From assembly GCA_017893485.1 (NCBI GenBank), contig JACEHZ010000372.1, positions 992,001-1,056,000 on the forward strand: DNA of 64,000 nt, written 5' to 3'. The notes beneath the pieces were generated by a model, which saw only the letters and a program-made list of their open reading frames with translations, had not been told where the DNA came from and did no database searches. How positions within the stretch are numbered: the first letter of the stretch is position 1; each line of letters opens with the position of its first letter. Positions 22,216 to 33,178 of the stretch are shown in pieces. A program made the translations under genes and the position numbers. Source of the stretch: Hemerocallis citrina (Eukaryota > Streptophyta > Magnoliopsida > Asparagales > Asphodelaceae).

Positions 22216-23346
22216 CCTGTATAAACAAATTTTGATGATTTATTATGACTTTTGGATGAATTAAAGTCTAATGAAATGGTGAACGATGGATAGTTCAAAT
22301 TCAAACCATACATGAAGGCAACGAAAAAGATTAATAATATGGATACAAGAAGGAAACTATTTGCAGGATTCAAGCAAAGCTTGTATGGGAACAAGAAGAG
22401 TGTATAAGGGATACTTGCCTTAATATGAAGGCGACGATTCCGATAATAATGAGAATAACGAGACGAGCATCCTGACGGCAACACGTGCAACCTACGTGCA
22501 TCAAACACGTGCAATATACGTGCTCCGCAACAACAGCACGAACAGCAGATGCGAGAGCGGCAACAGTGAGACGAAGACGGTGGCATTAAGCAGCGGTGGT
22601 TGGAATAGCAAGGCGACGGGGTCGACGAGGAGACAGGGCGACAATGGAGGTCGCTGTGCTACGGTGGAGCCAGGTAGCGACGGGGTGGAGCTGACGTGGA
22701 TGGCGGGGGGAGCACAATGAGGGTGTCAGTGGGAAGTGAGGAGTGGCGGAGTGCTGGCATCAACTATGGCTTTCGACGGAGGAAAGGGGCGACGGGAGGA
22801 GCTCGGAGGTGCGGGGGTGAGCAGCAGCAGGGGCTGCAGAGAAGGGCACCGAGGTGCGAAGCGAGAAGGCAGTGGTGGCTCGACGATGGGGCAATGGCGG
22901 TGCTGCAGTGGAAAGCGGAGGTTCGGGGGTTTCGACGGAGCAATCAGAAGAGGGGTCTAGATGGAGGTGCTTCGCTGGCGGTGGTCGAGCGCGCATGTGC
23001 GAGGGTGAGCGGGGGCAGCACAGCAGTGGAGGTGAGGATGCGGGATGGGTTGTAGTCGTCGAGGAGGCAGGGCAGTGGCTTCGGAGGTGCTCTGGTGGGT
23101 TGTGGCTCGGAGGTGCAGGCGACGAGGGGGCAGGGGAGGTGATAGCAGAGGCTGACGGGGCTCAGAGCTCGATGGAGGAGAGCGGTGGTTCGAGGTTGAG
23201 TGGCAATGGCGACGGTGGACTGCGGGGCGAGCGCTCAAGGTAGCTAGCGATGGGGACTGGGAGGAGGTGGTCGCGAGGAGCTGTGGTGACGGAGGGTGGA
23301 GGCGAGGTGCGGTTGCGACTGGTGGTCGAGGATGGAGACGGTGCGA
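22216..23346. other. Flank of element A, purine-rich stretch, no gene recognised
   Basis: The first 200 bases should continue the WRKY intron but hold no WRKY exon. About 22440-23340 is strongly G-rich on the + strand with GGN-type periodicity, which produces several long overlapping frames of Gly/Arg/Ser-rich protein on both strands. None has a recognisable domain. I regard it as low-complexity DNA, possibly part of an old transposon. Confidence 0.5.
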
Positions 23347-23354
23347 GCAGTGGT

Positions 23355-23668
23355 TAGGGCTGTAAATCAGACCGGACGAGATCAGACAGCCATATGTTCA
23401 AACTCGGATCGAAATTCTACTCGGACGGGCTTATGTCCGGCTCGGTCTAGGTCGGACAAAAATTTTATAGTCCGGACTCGGTTCGGTAAAGCATCGAACC
23501 GCAATAATATTCGGACGGACTTATGTCCGGCTCGAGCTCGGTAAAGAATCAGACCGAATAATTTGTTTAGGATCGGTTCGTATAACAGTTCGGATGGTCC
23601 ATGATTGGACCATTTCTCGAGCCGGACTCGGACGGACGACGGACCGTACTGTTTATTTTACACCCCTA
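23355..23668. mobile_element. hAT-type MITE (314 bp)
   Basis: The ends are inverted repeats: TAGGGCTGTAAAT at the left and ATTTTACACCCCTA at the right. Flanks are GCAGTGGT (23347-23354) and GTAGCGGT (23669-23676), 8 bp matching at six positions with two transitions, as for a worn hAT target duplication. The interior has many CCGGAC/GTCCGG words and no coding capacity. Confidence 0.8.
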
Positions 23669-23676
23669 GTAGCGGT

Positions 23677-25254
23677 GCTCTGTTCAGTTTCGGAACAGAG
23701 GAAGAAGGGAGAGAAGAGGGAGAAAGAGAGAGAGAGAGAGAGATAGAGAGAGTCGGGAGGAGAGAAAGAGTGTACGGAGAGAAAGAGAGAAATAGTGGGG
23801 AGAGAGTTTATAATAATATAATATAATAATATTTTAATGGGTATTGATTATGGGGGGTTACTGGAAGAGGTAGTGGGTAGTAATTAGGGGGAAATGAGTG
23901 CAGTTATGAGAGATGAGGGGAAGCTGCTTGGGTTTGGGTAGTGGGTATAAAATGTGGGTTTGGGTTAGGATCTAATAAGATTTATTTAGGGTTAAAAAGT
24001 GGGGGCTTGAATTAATAGACTTGGACTTTAGGTTTGGGTTTCACAAAAATAAAATAAATAATTATATAAGGCATAAAAGATTGGGCTTAAGTTCAAAATT
24101 AATAAATCAAATAATATTTTATAGAACAGTTTCGAATTAGTTAAAATAATCAAATAATAATAATAGACCTCGTCTAGGTTATAAATAATTAAAATAAGAA
24201 AAGAATAAAATTTCAACAATTAAAGTATATAATCGTTTGAAAATAAATACAAATACAATTGATGTTTAGAATTGACTTTAATAGAAAGTCCAAGATGAAT
24301 AAAAACAAATTTGAGAACGGAAAAGAATTTATAAGGATTTTAAATACAAAAATACGCAGAAAACACGTATAGACGGAAACGGGGGTTACAATTATACAAA
24401 AATGTTATGTTGTTAAATTTGTGAATGGTGTACAATTTTAACTTTTTAATCAGTATCAAAGAAATGTATATATAATTTAAACATGCTTCAGGTTACATAC
24501 TTGAGAACCGTGCATACTTTGCTTGGTGGTTTCTTCCTATAAGATTAATTCATAATCTTTATTTATTATTGAGCTTTCTTTTGTATCTGTGATCTTTTTT
24601 GTGCAATACAGTATGACGCTTCCTCGGTCCCAACATAATTACATACTACTAATTCATCAAAACATTCAAAAATATAACAGTGCTAAGTATAGTAAATGAA
24701 TATGCTATCGATTGCATACACACCTATAAATGCCTGCCAACTTTTACCTTTATCGAAACCCTAATCAAATTAATCACCCATAAATCGAAACCGTAAATAT
24801 CAAGCAATAAGAGAACTCATAGAAAATGCCACCAACCAGTAAAACTCTAAATCGAAACACTAAATGTCACAACCGTCAACATACCAACCTAGATCCGCAC
24901 CAATCGCATAAAACCCAATCTTTCCAATCAAAACCTGAACAACCTACAATGTTGTTGCCTCAAATCCCACCGATTCAAACAAACATGATAAAAAGGATCA
25001 AGTCTTTCAAAATGAGATCAAGATTAATACCATCTCTACTATTATAAATTAACAACGTATCCTACATAATCATGAAATTCTTCATGAGCATATCATCAAC
25101 TACCTTATGAGCATTAATAAATTTAATCACAATTACTTTGCAATTAAAATTTAGATTGCATTCTTCTTAATACCACTTTTTGGAGAATGAGATAAAAAAT
25201 TAAAAAGAAGATATTTTCGAGTGAGTAGTGAAATTTAATTGAGGTGGGGTGTTA
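23677..25254. other. Intergenic stretch with GA-rich tract, no gene recognised
   Basis: A GA-rich low-complexity tract lies at about 23695-23815. After it comes AT-rich DNA with repeated 'tgggtttgggtt'-like phrases (23930-24060), common in plant LTR 3' regions but without ends I can define. The rest to 25254 shows nothing. A 73-codon frame at 24826-25047 has no recognisable family. Confidence 0.5.
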
Positions 25255-25262
25255 CCTATAGT

Positions 25263-25581
25263 CAGGGCCGACTCGCACAGGCCCACTAATTGGGAGGCCC
25301 GCAGGACATCGGGGTAATCAAGTGTAATTATTAGAGAGTTTATTATAATTTTAGCACAAAAGTCAATTTGTTCGAGTGGTTAAGTAGATAGAATTGATTT
25401 TTTTTAAGATACAGAATGTACTATACTCACATTTTTCAATTGAATTCGTATAATATATATAAATATATATAGATGATATCAAAATCAAAATAAAGTAAAA
25501 TTAGTATTAGAATATTTTTTTAAAAGCCCAGTTTTTTTTTTCTTTCCGCACAAGGCCCTATAAATCTCAGGACCGGGCCTG
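25263..25581. mobile_element. hAT-type MITE (319 bp) with perfect 8-bp TSD
   Basis: The left end is CAGGGCCGAC and the right end ACCGGGCCTG, imperfect inverted repeats of the CAGGGCC type found in hAT elements. CCTATAGT flanks both sides exactly (25255-25262 and 25582-25589). There is no coding capacity and the interior is AT-rich. Confidence 0.9.
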
Positions 25582-25589
25582 CCTATAGT

Positions 25590-26002
25590 ATAATCAATTT
25601 CAACTACATCATGTTCTAACAAACTTTTTCTAATTCATTGTTGATTGTAACAAAAAAAAAATCTTACGAATAGAGTCTAAAAGGTGAAATTGCATGTCCA
25701 AATTATTTGAATTTCAAAGAAGACAACATTTTTCTTCACCTTATCTTCCATCTCAACTTGGATGTCAAAATACCTTTAACATTCTCACATGCATTTAATC
25801 AGACAGACTAGATTTGCCCGTGGCCACGTGCCTACGGCACGTCTTCAAAACGATACAGCATATGAAAAGTCTTTAAAATAGTAAATCAACAATTATGTAG
25901 CTGAAGTTTGAATAGTATTGCAATAATTAGTTGTAAATAAAAGTCCATATTTCCATTAGTATATGGTGAAAAATAATTATAAATTTTGGTATAAAAGTCC
26001 AT
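25590..26002. other. AT-rich flank before element C
   Basis: No gene or repeat recognised. TCCAT at 25998-26002 is the left copy of element C's target duplication. Confidence 0.5.
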
Positions 26003-26385
26003 TGATTTGGACGGTTCCGATTTAGGGTTTATGATTATACCTAATCAACGGCCCTGATTCACTTTTATCCATTTATTGAGAAGTAGGGATTTGATCTTAT
26101 CCCGAAACTGGTCCCTAAGGCGGCTATAAATACCCCCCATCCCCCACTGTTAACAGGTAATCAATCTTTTGCCAGTAAAAGCTCATTCATAATCTTTCTG
26201 ATTACTGACTTGAGCGTCAGAGGGTGCGTCGCCAGGATCAACCCCGATGTTTCGCACTTTTTGCAGGTGAACGGTGGGAGATCACGGTCAAACTCTGGCG
26301 AAAAGGTTTCAGGTTTGACTATTCGACATCCCAAAGAATCCACAAATTCTATCTGTTTGCCCCCACACGAGATTTAGCGATAACA
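26003..26385 (+). repeat. Element C 5' LTR with inverted terminus and internal deletion
   Basis: From about 26020 to 26385 it matches the 3' LTR from its 'ttagggtttatgattatacc' onward. The first ~210 bases of the LTR are missing. In their place 26003-26024 is the reverse complement of bases 43556-43577 of the 3' LTR (apart from the extreme end), starting TGATTTGGACGG. The TSD abuts this altered end directly. A TATA box lies at 26125-26132. Confidence 0.85.
26125..26132 (+). promoter_or_regulatory. TATA box of element C 5' LTR
   Basis: TATAAATA in 'ggcggctataaatacccc', the same context as in A. Confidence 0.7.
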
Positions 26386-26405
26386 GATTGGCACCGTCTG
26401 TGGGA
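26386..26405 (+). other. Primer binding site of element C
   Basis: 'gattggcaccgtctgtggga' directly follows the LTR end TAACA. It is one base off the 'attggcgccgtctgtggga' consensus. Confidence 0.85.
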
Positions 26406-26456
26406 ACCCACGAATAGCAATCCTTCCTCTTCCCTTGGTTAAGATCACCTCCAGCC

Positions 26457-28799
26457 ATGCCTCCCCAAAAACTAAGATCCAAAGGGTCTAACCGTGGACC
26501 CACTCCTCCTCAACCACAACAAGAGATCCCCCTCCAAACCGTCCAGCCACAGGGGCAATTCCCACCACAACCTGATCAGCCCCCGCAGCAGGACCAACCT
26601 CCTCTTCAGAACCTTCAATCCCAAAGGGCTCCGCTCAGGCCCCAGAATGCCGGCGCAGGGGCCTCTCGTCCCAATCCTCAGAAGCAACCTCCTCATCGAG
26701 ACTGCATCTCCGTACACAACCCTTCTACCGATTCAATGGCATCGCACAACCCCCGACCTTCCGAAGACCTCCGCAATATCCTCCTCAACCGGCAGAAAAA
26801 AGAGGACCTTCGCCACCGTTTGGATGAAAGGCGGGCCCGTGAGGGAGCCTCCCGCCCAGAACATCCATCTCCTCGTCGCCGCAACCATAGGATGTCCCCT
26901 CCTCGCAGGGAGCAGAGAGAGTCCCCTGAGTACCATCGAAGAAGACAGCGTTCTCCCGCTGGTCGGTAGCCCCCGAGGGACGATAACAGACCTATCACCC
27001 GAGCCGAATTCCAAGAGTTCCAGGCTACAATCCTGTAGGGCCTCAACTTCTGGCTGAACAACAATAATGCTCAGAGAATCCCTACTACTCCTCCGGTCAA
27101 AAGTCCTCGCCATCGGTCCCTAACCCCTCCTCAAGCTCCGAGTCACCGCCATCACAGTCCTCGTCATTCCCCTAGCTACCATCGCCGAACTCCACGCTCC
27201 CCTTCTTACGAAGACGAGTCCAGAGACTCGCTTAGCTATCGTCGAAGGGACGATGCAGTCTACTGCTGTCTCCACAAGATGGAGAGGCATCTCGGCCAAC
27301 TGGATAAAGAGGAAGAGCTGAAAGGAAGGACCCTCCTTCGTCCAAGCCGACCCCCTTCTCTCGAACAATCATGGAGAAGCCTGTTCCAATAGGCTTCAAG
27401 CCCCCGCAGTTTGAGACTTACTCTGGGGAGTCAGACCCCGTGGACCACATCGAAAGCTTCAAGACCTTCATGTTGATCCACCAAGCTTCCGATGCTCTAC
27501 TGTGCAAAACCTTCCCAACTACTCTCAAGGGTCCGGCCCGAGAATGGTACTCTCGTCTTGCCCCATCCTCCATATTCTCCTTGGAACAATTTGAGACCCT
27601 CTTCGTCACCCACTTCGTGAGTAACCGCCGCACCGAGAAGACTAGTAGTTCGCTACTCTACCTCAGTCAGAAGAAGGGTGAGAAGCTGAGAGATTATGTG
27701 AAGCAGTTTACCGTGGCAGCTAAGTCCATTGCCTCCCTCGACCAATCGGTCGTCGCTGCAGCCTTCCAATCAAACGTCCTCAACTCAAGCCGTCGGTCCT
27801 TCCTAGCCAAGAAGCCCCCATAAAACTTCTCTGACCTTCTTCTCAGAAGCGAGAAGTATATCCGGACTGAGGAAGCTGAACATTGCCCCACTTTTGAGGG
27901 GTCTTCCTCCGGGACCAAGAGAAAGGCAGTTGAAGAAGAGGGAGCGAAGAAGCTCTAGAAGGACAATGGGGGCCAGCACCGCCCACCTCCCAGATTTGAG
28001 AAGTTTATCCCTCTTAACGCCAACATTTCTACCATTCTCATGGAGGTCGAGAAGGAAGGAGTTCTGCCTCCTGCCCCGAAGATGAATACTCCCAGCAAGA
28101 AGAGGGACAATGAGAAGTGGTGCCGATATCATCGAGACCACGGCCACAACACCAACGACTGTCGGGCCCTAAAGAATGAAATTGAGGCCCTCATCCAGAG
28201 AGAGCAGCTACCTAAGTTGGTGAGAAAGGGCCGAATTGATCTTCCTCCTCCCCCCAGGGGGGCTAACAAGCGTCCCGAGAGGCGCGACGAGACTCCCGAG
28301 TTTGAAGAGGAACACATCTTGCATCTCATTCATGGAGGTCCCATAGGAGGAACCTCCAACTCTTCCCGGAAGGCTTTCATACGAGAAGTTAATTCGGTTC
28401 ATGGCATACCCCCTCCCAAAGGCCTCGAAGTCCCGATCACTTTCTCAGACGAAGGCCTGGAGGGAGTCCGAACCCCCCATTGTGACGCACTAGTGATCAA
28501 CCTCCATATGGCAAATTTTAAAGTGGAGAGGATTCTGGTGGACAATGGTAGCTCTGTTAACATCCTCTTCCTGGCGGCTTTCCAAGGACTCAAGTTATCG
28601 CGGGACAGGCTCAAGCCCACCGGCTACACGCTCCATGGGTTCACGGGAGTGCCAATGACTATCGAAGGGGTGATCACCCTCGACGTAACCGCTGGCAAAA
28701 CTCCTACTACCCGGATAGAGCTGATGGATTTCATGGTCGTCGACATCCCAGCTGCTTACAATGTGATTCTAGACCGACCTGGCTTAGCTGCTTTAGAGG
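26457..28799 (+). pseudogene. Element C gag and protease (5' part of the split polyprotein)
   Basis: The frame starts MPPQKLRSKGSNRGP, the counterpart of ORF1 in A, with stops at 26967 and near 27038. The gag core begins at ATG 27371 (MEKPVPIGFKPPQFETYSG) in the -1 phase relative to ORF1, as in A. It is interrupted by a stop at 27821-27823 (where A has His) and a TAG at 27956-27958 (Gln in A). The knuckle-like CRYHRDHGHNTNDC follows near 28120 and the protease LVDNGSSVNILF near 28538. The frame then runs intact to the point where element E breaks it after LAALE. Protein identity to A is high throughout. Confidence 0.9.
28795..28799 (+). repeat. TSD of element E, left copy (AGAGG)
   Basis: AGAGG here and at 37494-37498. 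Removing E and one copy rejoins the polyprotein frame ...LAALEAIPSSYHL. Confidence 0.95.
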
Positions 28800-28898
28800 T
28801 GTAATACCCCGATTTTCATTTATGAAAATTATTAATTTTTGCACGTATTGTGCACGTGCAATTTTTGTATAAAATCTTATAATTATTTCATTATGGAC

Positions 28899-28901
<3 letters not shown>

Positions 28902-28952
<51 letters not shown>
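28902..28952. repeat. (GT)n microsatellite
   Basis: About 25 GT units, 100 bp inside the left end of E. Confidence 0.97.
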
Positions 28953-28954
<2 letters not shown>

Positions 28955-29364
28955 CTCTAAGTGTTATTATAAAAGCCATTTTTCTTCAAATAAACAAAAG
29001 CCTTCTTTTTAGCCCAAATCTAATTTATTTTGTAAACTATTATTTGGCCCATTAAATAAAGCCCATGAGTTATTTCTTTTTTTTTTTATTTACAACTTGT
29101 AATGTAGAATATTTTTAAGATTATTTTTTTATAATATGTACAACTTTTTAAGTGGGGGATACTAAGTGGCACGTGCGAAGCACTTGGTGTGCAATGCACA
29201 CTCCTTCATTGGCCGGTTTTGAGCATGATGATGGAAGTGGATTTTTGAGTGCATGGTTGGTTACCTAGTGTGTGCATAGTTACTATAACTCCTACTCTCA
29301 TCCTAACCCTCCATCCTATAACTATCTACTAAATCCTAGCCCTCCAATCCACCCAAAATTGTGT

Positions 29365-29372
29365 ATAAATAC
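29365..29372 (+). promoter_or_regulatory. TATA box of element E LTR
   Basis: TATAAATA followed by 'cccccttcttcc'. It supports reading E as an LTR with U3 and R regions. Confidence 0.6.
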
Positions 29373-29763
29373 CCCCTTCTTCCTACTTGTATTTTACACT
29401 TAAGCAAAGTATTATAGAAGAAACATATTAGTGTGAGTTGAGTGTGATTGTTCCTTTGGAGGCCGGTCATCACTACAGAAGGAATTCTCGGTTCGGCAAG
29501 GAGCAAGGAGGAGGAGTCGTACATCGCACTAGGAAGCTTTAAGGAATTTCGTTTATTCTTCAAAAAGGTGGGTGTTTCTCATGACTTCTAAAGTAGAAAT
29601 CATGCTAGGATTGAAATTGAATTGCTTTTATGTGTGTGATAAAATTAGATTGATTGAATGACTGTTAATGGATGTAATAAAATCTTCCATGCTATATATC
29701 ATGTGAAAATTTGAATGAATGGGAGGAACTAGAGACATTTTTGAGTAAATTGAAAAATAGCGG

Positions 29764-31580
29764 TGATGTGTCTAATTTATATACAAATATTTGTACTCAT
29801 TTACCTATTAAAATGGCTTGTTTTCGCTAATATTGTCTATAATTCATCATATTTCTATAAGATTTCATTTAATTAATAATTTTTGAAGAAATAATATTTT
29901 TGATGCAAAAAGTAAAGATTTGTGGAAAAAATCAACAAACAGAGTAAAATAATGGATTTATAAATTTTTATTATTTTGTTGACTTAAAAGTGCGACAAAT
30001 AATTTTTAAAAGGATTTTTATACGCTAATATGATTTATAGTTAGTTTAATTAATTTTAAACTAATTAAATTTATTTTATTTAAAACTCCTAATTTCAGGT
30101 ATTATTTTGTGTATGCAGAAGCACGTGGTGGGCAGAAAAGGAAGAAAAGAAAGAAAGAGAAAGAAATAAATTCAGATCAATTAAAGGAAGGAAATAAAGA
30201 AAGAGTGTGGACTTTTCTGCAAAAAGTGAAAACCCTAACTCTATTCCCGTGCTCTATAAATGCAAACCAAAGGGAGAGAGGAGAAACTCAAGAGGTGACG
30301 GCTCATCATTTTTAAAAATAAAAAAAAAGGGAGAGAGAATAGTCAGAGAGAGAGAGAAGATTCCTCTTCTTATCTTCTCTCTGTCGACACGCACAGAACA
30401 AAGAAGAGACAGTGGGACCCCCTCCACTGACGTGCGACAGGAGGTGACGTGCTGAAGGTGACAGCTAGGCGCGGAACCCGAAGGCACTGCAGCAATAGCC
30501 ACGTGGGCGACGAAGACAGACGTGACCGGTTGGCTTTCGATCTGACGCGCAACAGCTGGTGACAGGGACCCACGTGCTGACCTGGCGGCTCGTTCTTCTT
30601 CTCTCCTGGCCTGCGCTGTTGACTTCAGTGCTGAGTTGGAGAAGACAGCGACCTCTGACGTGGCGATGGCCTGCTGCTGTTTTCTTCGATCTGACGGGTG
30701 TGATTTGACAGCGACGTGACGCCTCTGGTTTTGGGACACGCGGCCCGACAACGGCAGTGTGACAGACTGACGCGTTGATGTGACGACGCGTGACAGCAAC
30801 ACTTTTGGCTCCTACTTTTGAGACAGAAAAGGGGTTTGCATTAATTTTAATTTCTTTTTGTATCTCTCATTCTCTATATATTTTTGATGCAATCCTAAAC
30901 AAATTTGATATGAACTAAATTTATTGTTCTAGAGGCTAAGGTGTAGCCGAGTTTTGTAGAACACAAATTTTAATTCCTTATTATTACTCTATTTTTTCTG
31001 ATTGTGTTTTAATTTTTATTATTTATGCGTACAACATGGTGGATAGACATTTGTATGATTTTTCAAATCATAAAGAGACCGAACAGGTTATTTGTGATTA
31101 ATAAAAATTAACACCGTATATTGGAGGACGTGACCATTAAGAAATTCAATTTCTCAATTAATAATTTGATGGATAGGCGAAGAATTAGTTGAGAATAATT
31201 TTTAGACTACGTTGATAGAGTGGTTAATATCTTTAGGATTTTGGTCGACAATTTGGGAAAGATAATATTTTTATTTATAAGGAATTATAATTTGTGTGTG
31301 ATAAATGAGGTGAACCAAGAGCCCTAGAACTAATTTTACCATTAAACAAAGTACAAGAGCTTCATAGTTTCACAGCCCTCTCCCTCTTCACTAATTTAGT
31401 TAGTTTAAATTAGATTAAGTTAATTTAGTTGTTTTATTATTTATAAACTTCGATCTTCGAAATAGTGATTCATCTAGCGATATCGGTACTCAGTAAAATA
31501 TCTAGTCCCTGTGGGTTCGACACTCTACTCACCTATCTATATTACTTGTGCGATTTTGTACACTTGCAAATTCAACATCA
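29764..31580 (+). repeat. Element F 5' LTR
   Basis: 1817 bp with terminal TGATG/CATCA. TATAAA at 30255-30260 is followed by a purine-rich leader. GC content rises sharply at 30370-30800. Short frames in it are not credible genes. Confidence 0.9.
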
Positions 31581-31586
31581 AGTTTT

Positions 31587-31604
31587 TGGCGCCGCTGCCG
31601 GGGA
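31587..31604 (+). other. Primer binding site of element F (tRNA-Asp type)
   Basis: TGGCGCCGCTGCCGGGGA, one base different from TGGCGCCGTTGCCGGGGA, the complement of the plant tRNA-Asp 3' end commonly used by Athila elements. Confidence 0.8.
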
Positions 31605-31813
31605 TTAGTTATTCTTTTATTGATATTGAAAATTGCTAGATTATTGCTAGTTTGGATTTTTTTTGTAATTATTTTTCTTTTATTATTATTTTACATTTTT
31701 ATTTTCTTTTGACTAACTTTTTATTTTATTTATTTTTCTTATTTTATTTTTTTAGTTTTTCCATTTTTTTTCTTTTTCGATACTGATATTTCAGGACATA
31801 CACGTACATTATC

Positions 31814-33178
31814 ATGGGGAACGATGAGAACAGGCCTTTGAGAGACTATGCTATGCCCTCAATTTATGAGTCAAGCATAAAGAAGCCGGTTATTGAAGCT
31901 AACGATTTTGAAATTAAACCGGCGATTATTCTAATGATTCAACAGACTATTCAATTTTGGGGACTACCACACGAGGATCCTTACGCTCACATTGCAGATT
32001 TTTTAGAAATTTGTGACACTTTCAAGCACAACGGTGTATCAGACGATGCAATTAGACTGAGACTCTTTTCTTTTTCCCTACGAGATAAGGCGAAGGCTTG
32101 GCTACATTATCTACCACCCGGTAGTATTACTACTTGGGAGGGACTTGCACAAAAATTTCTAACCAAGTATTTTCCTCCAGCAAAGACAGCAAAACTAAGG
32201 AAAGATATTGTCACATTTATGCAATTTGAGACTGAGTCTTTGTATGATGCATGGGAAAGGTTTAAAGAGTTATTGAGAAAGTGTCCTAATCATGAACTAC
32301 AAAAATGGCTGCAAATGCAAACATTCTATAATGGTTTGGGAGTTACACATAGATCTATGGTTGACGCAGCAGCTGGTGGTGCACTTATGAGCAAAACTTA
32401 CACAGCAGCCTATGATCTTTTAGAGGAGATGGCATCAAATCATTACCAGTGGTCTTCAGAGAGAACAATGCCAAGAAATATGGCTGGAGTTTTTGAACTT
32501 GATCCTTTTTCTACTTTAAATACAAAAAATGATATTTTATCTAAACAAGTAGAAAATATGAATTTTAATGTTATGCAATCTAATATGATTTGTGATCTTT
32601 GTGCAGGAAATCATGCAAGTTCAGATTGTCAAGTGGGAAACTCTTTTGCTCCATCAAATGTCGTACATGAAAAGTTTGTGTCAAACTTTCAAATGCAAAA
32701 TAATCATTACGCAAACACATACAATCAAGAATGGAGAATCACCCCAAATTGTCCATGGAACAACAATCAAGGAGCAGTTATACTACCTCAAAATTTTTCA
32801 CAGCAAGAAAAGAAGCCGACACTTGAAGACATGTTTATGCACTACATGGAAAGGGCAGAACAATACATACAAAAGACAGATTTGGCAATTCAAAATGTTG
32901 CAAATTCAACTTCGGTTTCCATTCACAATCTTGAGGTACAAATTAGTCAAATTTCAAATATTCTTAATGACAAAACTGCAGGAACATTACCAAGCAACAC
33001 AGTTGTTAACCCCACGGAAGATTTCAAGGCAATAACACTAAGCAGCGGGAGGACAATTGAGCAACCACAAGAAGAAAATGGTGAGCAGAATGTGGTTGAA
33101 AAGCGAAGTGAGAATGAACAAATTGTGGAGGAACAAATTCAGCATGAGCAAGTAACTTTGATGTTTTTAATTCCATAA
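31814..33178 (+). CDS. Athila-type Gag (element F)
   Basis: One open frame of 454 codons, starting MGNDENRPLRDYAMPSIYES, the usual start of Athila Gag. Residues about 45-200 form the retrotransposon gag (capsid) domain, with LRLFSFSLRDKAKAWLHYLP and FPPAKTAKLRKDI. A knuckle of the Athila form C-x2-C-x3-H-x4-C (CDLCAGNHASSDC) lies near residue 260. The C-terminal part has coiled segments and ends in a Glu/Gln-rich tail. The protein would assemble the particle and package RNA. No protease or pol follows; the normal continuation into pol is lost by deletion and a stop. A second short frame (33232-33444) continues the acidic tail. The ORF is undamaged, consistent with a recent gag-only element. 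Confidence 0.88.
   Translation: MGNDENRPLRDYAMPSIYESSIKKPVIEANDFEIKPAIILMIQQTIQFWGLPHEDPYAHIADFLEICDTFKHNGVSDDAIRLRLFSFSLRDKAKAWLHYLPPGSITTWEGLAQKFLTKYFPPAKTAKLRKDIVTFMQFETESLYDAWERFKELLRKCPNHELQKWLQMQTFYNGLGVTHRSMVDAAAGGALMSKTYTAAYDLLEEMASNHYQWSSERTMPRNMAGVFELDPFSTLNTKNDILSKQVENMNFNVMQSNMICDLCAGNHASSDCQVGNSFAPSNVVHEKFVSNFQMQNNHYANTYNQEWRITPNCPWNNNQGAVILPQNFSQQEKKPTLEDMFMHYMERAEQYIQKTDLAIQNVANSTSVSIHNLEVQISQISNILNDKTAGTLPSNTVVNPTEDFKAITLSSGRTIEQPQEENGEQNVVEKRSENEQIVEEQIQHEQVTLMFLIP

Noticed and set aside
22496..23243. Gly/Arg-rich frames as host genes
   Set aside because: Strongly purine-rich low-complexity DNA gives overlapping frames on both strands. No domain, start context or splice structure supports a gene.
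30109..30802. Frames inside the LTR of F
   Set aside because: They lie in LTR leader sequence, one copy is truncated in the second LTR, and none has a recognisable domain.
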